Positions 8,050 to 13,726 of a stretch of DNA of 13,726 nucleotides are shown here, piece after piece. Under the pieces are notes generated by a model, which made no database searches, had not been told where the DNA came from, and was given only the letters and a program-made list of their open reading frames with translations. The stretch is taken from positions 1 to 13,726 of the forward strand of contig JAHFQQ010000065.1 of the NCBI GenBank assembly GCA_023259235.1, read 5' to 3'. This DNA is from Polaromonas sp. (GTDB lineage Bacteria; Pseudomonadota; Gammaproteobacteria; Burkholderiales; Burkholderiaceae_C). Numbering within the stretch: the stretch's first letter is position 1; each line of letters begins with the position of its first letter. Position numbers and translations under genes: made by a program.

Positions 8050-8190
8050 TAGTGGACACCCGCCTCCGTGGACACCAGGAATCTATCCGCAAATAGTGTT
8101 TATTTTGAGGTGCACCTTGCGCAACGCGATGATGCCGACGTTGGAAAGTACCATGTTTGTTGAGACTCCACCATGCCGGATCAATCACTG
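8050..8190 (-). mobile_element. Possible insertion-sequence end remnant
   Basis: The spacer after nagZ holds two copies of GTGGACACC (8052-8060 and 8068-8076), the kind of subterminal repeat seen at some IS ends. On the - strand a short open stretch ends at a TAG (8085-8083), 7 nt inside the inner repeat; its last residues read SNVGIIALRKVHLKINTICG. The wording and position suggest the C-terminal tail of an integrase-type transposase, but the stretch is only about 35 codons long and no partner end or full transposase is present. I am recognising a style, not a named element; it could be chance. Confidence 0.3.
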
Positions 8191-8248
8191 CTGAATGACT
8201 CAAGAAGTTTGTTCTTCATGCTGTCAGGGCCGCAGCCACTACTTTGCG

Positions 8249-8277
8249 TTGGCCAATCTCCAACAGGCGGCTACGAT
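8249..8277 (+). promoter_or_regulatory. Candidate sigma-70 promoter for the acyl-CoA ligase
   Basis: TTGGCC (8249-8254) and TACGAT (8272-8277), separated by 17 nt, each match four of six consensus positions. The start codon is 35 nt beyond the -10, with GGAG (8302-8305) spaced 7 nt before ATG 8313. Plausible because the gene follows a 266-bp spacer and needs its own start of transcription, but it is a weak consensus match. Confidence 0.4.
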
Positions 8278-8312
8278 AGTCAAGGCAGACCCCAATAAAC
8301 CGGAGACACATC

Positions 8313-9959
8313 ATGCCCAGCATTTTTGACCAGGACTTGGCCCCCAACGAGGCAAATTACGCGCCGTTGTCGCCGTTGTCCTTCATCGAGCGCAGCGCCG
8401 AGGTGTATCCCGACCGGCTTGCGGTGGTGCATGGCAGCCTGCGCCGCAACTGGGCCGAGGTTTTCACGCGCTGCCGCCAACTGGCCAGCGCGCTTGAACG
8501 ACATGGCATCGGCAAGGGCGACACGGTGGCCGTGATGCTGCCCAACACGCCGCCCATGGTCGAGGCGCACTTTGGCATTCCGGTGCTGGGAGCGGTGCTC
8601 AATGCGCTGAACACGCGCCAGGACGCCGAAACCATTGCCTTCATGCTGGACCATGGCGAGGCCAGAGTGGTCATCGTGGACCCTGAGTTCGCCGCCATCA
8701 TGCAAAAAGCCTTGAGCTTGCGCAAGGCCACCACACCGCTGCTGGTGATTGACGTGGAAGACGCCCTGTACACCGGGCCCGTGGAACGTATCGGCAGCAT
8801 CACCTATGACGAGTTCCTGGCCACTGGCGATGCGAATTTTGCCTGGCAGTTGCCGGCCGACGAGTGGGACGCGATTGCGCTGAACTACACCAGCGGCACC
8901 ACCGGCAACCCCAAGGGCGTGGTCTATCACCACCGCGGCGCGGCGCTCAACGCGCTGTCCAACATCCTCGAATGGGACATGCCCAAACATGCGGTGTATT
9001 TATGGACGCTGCCAATGTTCCACTGCAACGGCTGGTGTTTCCCCTGGACGGTGGCGGCGCGCGCTGGTGTCAACGTGTGCCTGCGGCGGGTCGATCCGCA
9101 GAACATTTTTGACGCCATTCGCCAGCACGGCGTCACGCATTATTGCGCCGCGCCCATCGTGCATGGCTTGCTGGTCAATGCGCCTGCCAGCATGAAGCAC
9201 GGCCTGCCGCGCGGCGTGAAAGCCATGGTGGCCGGTGCCGCGCCGCCAGCGTCAATGATCGAAGGCATGGAGGCGCTCGGGTTCGAGCTGACCCATGTCT
9301 ATGGCCTGACCGAAGTTTATGGGCCGGCCACGGTGTGTGCGGTGCAGGACGGCTGGCAGGCGCTCGATATTGGCGAGCGGGCCAGGCTCAATGCGCGCCA
9401 GGGCGTGCGCTACCACCTCGAGCGCGATGCGCGCGTGCTTGACTCGAAAACGATGCAGCCGGTGCCGAAGGACGGCGAAACCATGGGCGAGATCATGTTC
9501 AAGGGCAATATCGCGATGAAGGGTTATCTGAAGAACCCGAAGGCCACGCAAGAGGCCTTTCTCGGGGGCTGGTTCCACAGCGGCGACCTGGCCGTGATGT
9601 ACCCCGACGGCTACATGAAAATCAAGGACCGCAGCAAGGACGTCATCATCTCGGGCGGTGAAAACATCTCGTCCATCGAAGTCGAAGACGTGCTCTACCG
9701 CCACCCTGATGTGCTGGCCGCGGCCGTGGTGGCCAAACCCGATGCACGCTGGGGCGAAACACCTTGCGCCTTTGTTGAGCTGAAGGCCGGCGCAACCACG
9801 ACTGCGGAGGACATCGTGGCGCACTGCAAGAAACACCTGGCGGGATTCAAGGTGCCGCGCGCCGTTGTGTTTGGCGAGTTGCCGAAAACTTCAACCGGGA
9901 AAATCCAGAAGTTCGAGCTGCGCAAGCTGGCCGGTTCTGCAGCGGCGATTGATGTGTGA
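8313..9959 (+). CDS. AMP-forming acyl-CoA synthetase (AMP-binding family)
   Basis: A 548-aa ANL-superfamily ligase that should activate a carboxylic acid to the acyl-adenylate and then the CoA thioester. Motifs in order: P-loop YTSGTTGNPKGVVYHHRG (192-209), substrate-side MFHCNGWCFPW (235-245), YGLTEVYGP (330-338), GWFHSGDLAVMYPDGY (419-434) with the ribose-binding Asp425, hinge region IKDRSKDVIISGGENISSIE (437-456), and the adenylating lysine Lys530 in PKTSTGK (524-530). The MFHCNGW form is typical of the short/medium-chain acyl-CoA synthetases, including methylmercaptopropionate-CoA ligases (DmdB type); the actual substrate cannot be read from sequence. Good ribosome site (GGAG, 7-nt spacing). 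It stands alone between an IS-like scar and a convergent phosphatase gene. Confidence 0.93.
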   Translation: MPSIFDQDLAPNEANYAPLSPLSFIERSAEVYPDRLAVVHGSLRRNWAEVFTRCRQLASALERHGIGKGDTVAVMLPNTPPMVEAHFGIPVLGAVLNALNTRQDAETIAFMLDHGEARVVIVDPEFAAIMQKALSLRKATTPLLVIDVEDALYTGPVERIGSITYDEFLATGDANFAWQLPADEWDAIALNYTSGTTGNPKGVVYHHRGAALNALSNILEWDMPKHAVYLWTLPMFHCNGWCFPWTVAARAGVNVCLRRVDPQNIFDAIRQHGVTHYCAAPIVHGLLVNAPASMKHGLPRGVKAMVAGAAPPASMIEGMEALGFELTHVYGLTEVYGPATVCAVQDGWQALDIGERARLNARQGVRYHLERDARVLDSKTMQPVPKDGETMGEIMFKGNIAMKGYLKNPKATQEAFLGGWFHSGDLAVMYPDGYMKIKDRSKDVIISGGENISSIEVEDVLYRHPDVLAAAVVAKPDARWGETPCAFVELKAGATTTAEDIVAHCKKHLAGFKVPRAVVFGELPKTSTGKIQKFELRKLAGSAAAIDV

Positions 9960-10043
9960 TTTTAGCTGCCGCCCAGAGCAAGGACGGCTGAATGGCTGGT
10001 GTTGACCACTGGACACGACTGGTGCAACCATTCGGGTAGCGTT

Positions 10044-10739
10044 TTATTGGTTCGCTATTTTTCTGGCTATCAGTAACCACACAATGGCCCATGCGGCACC
10101 AAAGGTCCAACCCCCGAGAACATCGGTCGCCCAATGTGCGCCGAGTGCGACGCGACTCAATCCGACCAGTGCCGTCACAAGGGCGGCACTCACCAAGATG
10201 TAGATACGTTCCGCCAGCCTGCTGCGCGTGCTTGCCAGTAGCGCTCCAGCCGTCAAAAATACGATGGCGGACATGGTTGCATGACCGCTCGGGAAACTCA
10301 GGCCAGGTACTGCAAGTTCTGCATATGCGGCGTCCGGGCGCAGCCGGCCAAAGGCAGCTTTGAACACGCTGACGAGAACGGAACCCGATATGACTGAGGT
10401 GGCAACGAGGAATGCGGTGGCCCTCGCTGAAAAGAGCGCCAAATAGCCCACGATGGCAACAGTGAATAGAGTCAATACGCTGGTGCTGCCAAGGCCGCTC
10501 AGGTCGCGCATGATTTCAGCCACCCAAGGGTGACCGAGGCGCAGTGACTGCGCCCCGAGCAACAACCTCATGTCGAAGGTATGCGTGTCGCCTTCGACAA
10601 CCTCCCCACCAAGGTATGCGAACAGAAAAACCAGCAATGCCGCCACAAATCCAATGAACAAGGGCTTGAGCAAGGAGCGATATCGGTCACGCCGCGGCGA
10701 GCCGACGACATCGGTGCTGTCACTGTGCGAGTTTGCCAT
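10044..10739 (-). CDS. PAP2-family membrane phosphatase
   Basis: A 231-aa integral membrane protein of the type 2 phosphatidic acid phosphatase superfamily, the group that includes PgpB and undecaprenyl-pyrophosphate phosphatases. All three catalytic motifs are intact: KAAFGRLRP (127-135), PSGH (150-153) with His153, and SRVALGAHWATD (195-206) with Arg196, His202 and Asp206. About six hydrophobic segments are visible, at about 25-43, 86-103, 107-126, 155-170, 178-195 and 208-225. Start MANSHSDSTD was chosen at 10739; the frame stays open further upstream, but that part is antisense to the MAPEG gene and has unnatural composition. No strong Shine-Dalgarno precedes it. The substrate is probably a lipid phosphate or pyrophosphate of the envelope (inference). 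It converges with the acyl-CoA ligase across 84 bp. Confidence 0.88.
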   Translation of the reverse strand: MANSHSDSTDVVGSPRRDRYRSLLKPLFIGFVAALLVFLFAYLGGEVVEGDTHTFDMRLLLGAQSLRLGHPWVAEIMRDLSGLGSTSVLTLFTVAIVGYLALFSARATAFLVATSVISGSVLVSVFKAAFGRLRPDAAYAELAVPGLSFPSGHATMSAIVFLTAGALLASTRSRLAERIYILVSAALVTALVGLSRVALGAHWATDVLGGWTFGAAWAIVWLLIARKIANQ

Positions 10740-10984
10740 CGAATTCAGCTTAGCACGATAGCCCGTCCGCCTGACAATCTGGTCGGCAAAGAGCGAATAA
10801 CTCCCTTCATACCCTGGACCAGGGCGACTTGACATCCGGTAGATGCCCGGCCCCTTGCGACCAAGAGGAGGCATTCGACGGCTCCTGCTGGTTTGACTGC
10901 TGCCTGTCATCAAACGATTGACAAATGTTGGATTGACCTCGCGGGCTGACGCAATCCAAGCCGCCTTCGGCCGGCGCAGCCACG

Positions 10985-11013
10985 TTGACCCTGAGGCCTG
11001 TCTTGGATATCCT
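10985..11013 (+). promoter_or_regulatory. Candidate sigma-70 promoter for the MAPEG gene
   Basis: TTGACC (10985-10990, five of six consensus positions) and TATCCT (11008-11013, four of six), with exactly 17 nt between. A start about 7 nt after the -10 would give a leader of roughly 30 nt that includes the GGGAGG ribosome site. Confidence 0.45.
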
Positions 11014-11036
11014 GCACATTTCGCAGTGCAACCTTT

Positions 11037-11052
11037 GGGAGGTCGAACCGTG
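11037..11052 (+). promoter_or_regulatory. Strong ribosome-binding site fixing the MAPEG GTG start
   Basis: GGGAGG (11037-11042), 7-nt spacer, GTG (11050-11052). This decides against the in-frame upstream start at 10918, whose extra 44 residues are not MAPEG-like and span the promoter. Confidence 0.8.
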
Positions 11053-11460
11053 ACTACTATTTCTGCGACTGTGTTGACCGCGTTCATCGCCTGGTCGTTG
11101 TTGCTGCTCATCCTCATGGAGGCGCTTCGCACCCGACTGGTGGCGAAGGGGGCGGTCGCGCCGAATGTGTTCATGCCTGACAACGCCAACCTCTCGCCGT
11201 TCATGCAGCGGCTTGCCAGAGCACACGCGAATTGCCTGGAAGGTCTCCCCGTGTTCGGCGGCCTCATGCTCGTCGCTATCGCAACGGGAAGAACCAGTGT
11301 CACGGACGGCCTCGCGCCATGGTTCCTTGCTGCCCGCTTTGTCCAATCAAGCATCCATTTGCTGTCGCTCAGTGTGCCCGCGGTGAATGTTCGGTTCTTC
11401 GCGTTTGTCGTGCAGCTGGGTATCGCGGCTTATTGGGTGTTGGCTCTACTGGCACGCTAG
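11050..11460 (+). CDS. MAPEG-family membrane protein
   Basis: A 136-aa protein of the MAPEG family (membrane-associated proteins in eicosanoid and glutathione metabolism). It has four hydrophobic segments (about 6-27, 66-80, 89-108, 114-134) and the family hallmark RAHANCLEGLPVF (57-69), in which Arg, Asn and Glu form the conserved glutathione-site pattern. Bacterial members are small homo-oligomeric inner-membrane proteins, mostly uncharacterised; some have glutathione transferase or peroxidase activity, which cannot be assumed here. Start is GTG 11050 on a strong GGGAGG site. It is divergent from the PAP2 gene with 310 bp between. No terminator is seen directly after it. Confidence 0.85.
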   Translation: MTTISATVLTAFIAWSLLLLILMEALRTRLVAKGAVAPNVFMPDNANLSPFMQRLARAHANCLEGLPVFGGLMLVAIATGRTSVTDGLAPWFLAARFVQSSIHLLSLSVPAVNVRFFAFVVQLGIAAYWVLALLAR

Positions 11461-11636
11461 CAGCGAGTTGCCTTCGGTGCCCGTTGAATTCCAATGCGCA
11501 AACCCCCTGATATTCACGCAGCTGAACGTCCAGTTTGGTCGTTGCAGCGACCTGCGCTTTCGACAAGACCTTTTGGCGCATCTGGATGTTTGGAAGTGCA
11601 GCTGGGTCAGTGTGCCGGTGTCCGTGGTCATCCCAT
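11461..11636. other. Spacer without recognisable gene
   Basis: 176 bp between the MAPEG stop and the HNH remnant. Open frames on both strands are short and have no family I recognise. A - strand frame here (residues such as VLSKAQVAATTKLDVQLREY) looks protein-like, but it runs antisense into the MAPEG 3' end and has no start with a good ribosome site. I call nothing in it. Confidence 0.4.
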
Positions 11637-11811
11637 ATGCAAATAAGTTTCAGCGCTGAACCTTGCAAGAGGCCATGCAATGGCTACGTTATCGACTACG
11701 TCAACCCGCTGGCCTGCGGTGGTGCTGATTCGCACGTGAACATGCAATGGCAAACGAAAGCCGATGCTAAGGCCCAAGGACAAGTGGAAGCGTAAAGCCT
11801 GCGCGACGTGA
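11637..11811 (+). pseudogene. Decayed HNH endonuclease C-terminal fragment
   Basis: From ATG 11637 one frame reads CKRPCNGYVIDYVNPLACGG, then ADSHVNMQWQTKADAKA. This resembles the end of small HNH nucleases, where the pattern is GYVIDHhxPLacGGaDxxxNMQWQTxxdAKAKDKWE. After AKA the tail continues only in the next frame, as KDKWKRKACAT and then TGA (11809-11811); one extra C in the CCC at 11773-11775 accounts for the shift. The first catalytic His of the HNH motif (in IDH) is Tyr here, and the N-terminal part with any signal peptide is absent. So the gene is broken in three ways. A terminator follows 5 nt later. Family call from memory of the motif; confident that it is a remnant, less so of the exact left boundary. 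Confidence 0.7.
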
Positions 11812-11815
11812 CAAT

Positions 11816-11838
11816 GCCTGCCGTGTGCGGGTTTTTTG
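11816..11838 (+). terminator. Rho-independent terminator after the HNH remnant
   Basis: Stem CCTGC (11817-11821) pairs with GCGGG (11827-11831), one T-G wobble included, around a 5-nt loop, and is followed by six T residues (11832-11837). The T-run is on the + strand, so it ends + transcripts: originally the HNH gene and now perhaps the MAPEG transcript. It does not serve the - strand TPR gene, for which the run would precede the hairpin. Confidence 0.6.
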
Positions 11839-11925
11839 TTGCCTGGCGCCGTTGTCAGCAATTAGTGTTTAAACGGCATGCGCACAAGCAGGAGGACGAT
11901 GCCGGCCAAACATCGCGGCTTACGA

Positions 11926-12792
11926 CTAACTGTCCCAGTCGCCACCGCCACCAAGGTCAACTGAACCACCGTCATCCCATGAACCGGTGTCGTTGAGGCC
12001 AAAGTCCTGCCCGCCCATGTCGGTGTTGCGGTCCGTGGGCTGGTTATCGTTGTTGCCGAAGTTGCCGACCTGTGCTGCCGCTTGATTATGGTTACCCATG
12101 AGGTTGCGCCCAATGGCCTCGGCCGCCATGACGCCTGCGCCCACCGCCAATCCCGTGGCAACACCGCCCATGATGTGGCTGCCAAGCCCGCTGGCAGCCG
12201 GTTGACCAACAGGCGGTTGCATCGCACCCCCAGCCGCTGTGCCAAAGGCCTGGGGGCCACTCATGCTGCCCTGGTTTGCGTAGACCGGTTGTTGGGCAAA
12301 CGGTGTGGGTGCCTTTCTACGGAACATGAAGTAGCCAAAAGCAATCACGCCGCCGGTGAGCAGCAGAGGCAGGCCCCATGCGGAAGAAGACGCGGCAGCG
12401 GCTGGAGCGCCATAGTGCACCGCCGAGCCGCTGCGCGCCATCGGGCTACTCCTGGCTGAAAGTTGCGAGCGCAGGGCCTGGAGGGCTCCTGCTTTGGCAA
12501 AAGGAAGCCCTGGGGCCAGCTTTTCCGCGGCCGCCAACGCCTCACGGGCCCGGCCCAAGTTGCCTTGACGTGCGTAGAGCTCGCTTTGCACGTAGTGCGC
12601 CTTTGCGCTATTCGGATGAGCAACCAGCACCTGTTGCATCATCGTCTGAGCTTGCTCGAGCTTGCCGGCCTGGGCCGCGGCGTAGACCTGGTCGATGCTT
12701 GGCTCTGATTGGGCCATGGCAAACCCAAAGCTCAAAAATAAAGTGATGACGAGCCACTTGCCGACTCGTTGAAGAATGGATTTGCACTGCAT
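11926..12792 (-). CDS. Secreted/membrane TPR protein with Gly/Asp-rich tail
   Basis: A 288-aa protein that I cannot assign to a named gene. Residues 1-27 form a clear signal peptide (basic MQCKSILQRVGKW, hydrophobic core, AMA before Gln28). Residues 30-110 hold about two TPR-like helix pairs (AGKLEQAQTMMQQVLVAHP; then QSELYARQGNLGRAREALAA). A Ser/Ala linker leads to a membrane helix (about 138-157), then a Pro/Gln/Gly-rich stretch and a glycine-zipper-like segment (204-228, MGGVATGLAVGAG). The tail is asparagine-, glycine- and aspartate-rich, ending GGSVDLGGGGDWDS. Start 12792 was chosen for the signal peptide and AAGGG six nt upstream; an in-frame ATG at 12906 also has GAGG at six nt and would give 326 aa. 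TPRs suggest a scaffold in the envelope; this is inference. Confidence 0.82.
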   Translation of the reverse strand: MQCKSILQRVGKWLVITLFLSFGFAMAQSEPSIDQVYAAAQAGKLEQAQTMMQQVLVAHPNSAKAHYVQSELYARQGNLGRAREALAAAEKLAPGLPFAKAGALQALRSQLSARSSPMARSGSAVHYGAPAAAASSSAWGLPLLLTGGVIAFGYFMFRRKAPTPFAQQPVYANQGSMSGPQAFGTAAGGAMQPPVGQPAASGLGSHIMGGVATGLAVGAGVMAAEAIGRNLMGNHNQAAAQVGNFGNNDNQPTDRNTDMGGQDFGLNDTGSWDDGGSVDLGGGGDWDS

Positions 12793-13121
12793 TTGTTGCC
12801 CTTGAAATGTAAACGGTATGCTACGCGGATTTGGTGACCCGTCTGGCCAAAGCAAGCGCAAAAGTGTGTCGCCCTGGTAAAGTTCAAGGACTGCTTCGCT
12901 CGTCATTGGAGACCTCGAATCGTGGGACAATCGCGATGTGAAGATGGCGCAGGAGTTGCCAAAAAATGCCTGTAATGTGACGACGCAACTGGCATTGCAG
13001 CCTGTGCGAGGTTGGATGGTCGCCTTTTCAAGCACTCTCGCGGTCGCCCCCCTCCCGGACGCCAAAACTGCAGGGTGGAGCCTTAAAATCTGATACCTCA
13101 AGCACTCGCAAGTCCCCCCAA
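12793..13121. other. Divergent intergenic region
   Basis: 329 bp between the - strand TPR gene and the + strand DUF1499 gene. It holds the AAGGG site of the TPR gene (12799-12803, - strand), an alternative in-frame start with GAGG (12904-12916, - strand), an 8-bp palindrome ATCGCGAT (12930-12937), a TAAAAT box (13084-13089) with no convincing -35, and two copies of TCAAGCACTC (13028-13037, 13098-13107). Promoters for both genes are expected here, but I see no strong consensus pair. Confidence 0.5.
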
Positions 13122-13726
13122 ATGAATGCAAATCCGGAGCCAGCAGGGGCTACTGCTTCGCCGCCACACCCTGCCTGGGTACGGACGTCGTGGGCGCTTG
13201 CCGGGCTTGCCGCTGGATGCGCGCTAAGCGAGCTGGCAGCGGGTCCGGGCTATCGTTTGGGCTGGTGGGGCCTCGGCTTGGGGCTGCAGACTATCCGCTG
13301 GGCCACGACGGCGGCTGCCGTGGTGCTCGTGCTGGCACTTCTTGGCGCGGCGATGACGCTTCGCGGGGGACTTAGGCGGGCCCTTGCAGTCTTCCTCGCG
13401 GCCGCGACGCTCAGCTTCCTGGCCGCCGCGCCGCCGACCTATCTTTGGCTGCGGGTACGCAATCTGCCGCACATCCACGATGTCAGCACCGATACCGTGA
13501 ATCCTCCGCAGTTCGTCGCCGTCTTGCCGCTGCGCAAGGGCGCACGCAATTTGACCGAGTACGACGCCGCCGATGCCGCGCGCCAGCGGTTGGGCTATCC
13601 AGACATCACCAGCATTGCTTACCCTGTCGGCACCGCAAGCGTTTGTACATGTCGAGCGCGTCGCCCGTGCGATGGGATGGGAGATTGTTGCCGATGACCC
13701 CAACGAGATGCGCATCGAGGCGACGG
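13122..13726 (+). pseudogene. DUF1499 membrane protein, frameshifted and cut by the edge
   Basis: From ATG 13122 the first 169 residues show three hydrophobic segments (about 21-40, 59-80, 86-105) and then the start of a DUF1499 domain (IHDVSTDTVNPPQFVAVLPL, 117-136; RLGYPDI, 156-162). The frame then turns into Cys/Arg-rich nonsense and stops at 13697. The neighbouring frame carries on the expected domain, APQAFVHVERVARAMGWEIV and then ADDPNEMRIEAT, to the end of the window. Reading one G fewer in GTCGG (13629-13630) joins the two. So this is either a real one-base frameshift that disables the gene or a sequencing error. DUF1499 has no established biochemical function; the membrane-plus-DUF1499 layout is common in Burkholderiales. 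No clear ribosome site precedes the ATG. Confidence 0.75.

Noticed and set aside
8280..8990. Long - strand open frame (236 codons) opposite the acyl-CoA ligase
   Set aside because: Antisense to a gene with every expected motif; no domain seen.
9960..10043. Possible bidirectional terminator between the ligase and PAP2 genes
   Set aside because: Only 4-5 bp complementary pieces (for example AACCA with TGGTT, 19-nt loop) and no T-run next to a real stem.
10740..11354. The PAP2 frame stays open for 205 more codons upstream on the - strand
   Set aside because: The extra part is antisense to the MAPEG gene and its promoter, has arbitrary composition, and carries no domain; the PAP2 protein is complete from 10739.
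1..13726. CRISPR array, tRNA or rRNA genes, phage or defence island
   Set aside because: No regularly spaced repeats, no tRNA-like cloverleaf with TTC-arm, no rRNA sequence, and no defence genes apart from the dead HNH fragment.

Overview
The window reads as a high-GC betaproteobacterial chromosome, most likely order Burkholderiales, family Comamonadaceae (Polaromonas/Rhodoferax-like). This rests on the gene order lepA-lepB-DUF4845-rnc-era-recO-pdxJ-acpS-nagZ, on the DUF4845 gene between lepB and rnc, and on the look of the proteins. The assignment comes from remembered family features, not a database search.

Bases 1-8046 hold nine housekeeping genes, all on the + strand and tightly packed, with several overlaps or zero-gap junctions (lepA/lepB, rnc/era, pdxJ/acpS, DUF4845/rnc). 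They cover translation-associated GTPases (LepA, Era), protein export (LepB), RNA processing (Rnc), recombination repair (RecO), vitamin B6 synthesis (PdxJ), acyl-carrier-protein activation (AcpS) and peptidoglycan recycling (NagZ). lepA is cut by the left edge and lacks its P-loop. Several starts need care: DUF4845, recO and era each have in-frame alternatives, discussed in their entries.

Bases 8047-8312 form a spacer that seems to hold a worn insertion-sequence end (two GTGGACACC repeats beside a short transposase-like tail on the - strand) and then a plausible promoter for a 548-aa AMP-forming acyl-CoA ligase (8313-9959).

From about 10.0 kb the organisation loosens. There is a - strand PAP2-family membrane phosphatase (10044-10739), a divergent + strand MAPEG-family membrane protein (11050-11460) with its own promoter and strong ribosome-binding site, and a decayed C-terminal fragment of a small HNH endonuclease (11637-11811) that still carries its terminator. 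Next is a - strand secreted or membrane-anchored TPR protein with a glycine/aspartate-rich tail (11926-12792). Last is a divergent + strand DUF1499 membrane protein (13122 to the right edge) whose frame is broken by one base near 13630.

I see no coherent novel defence, secretion or biosynthetic system. The points most worth a second look are the two broken genes (HNH remnant, DUF1499), the IS-like scar after nagZ, the N-terminal extension of Era, the two competing starts of the TPR protein, and the pilin-like N-terminus of DUF4845.
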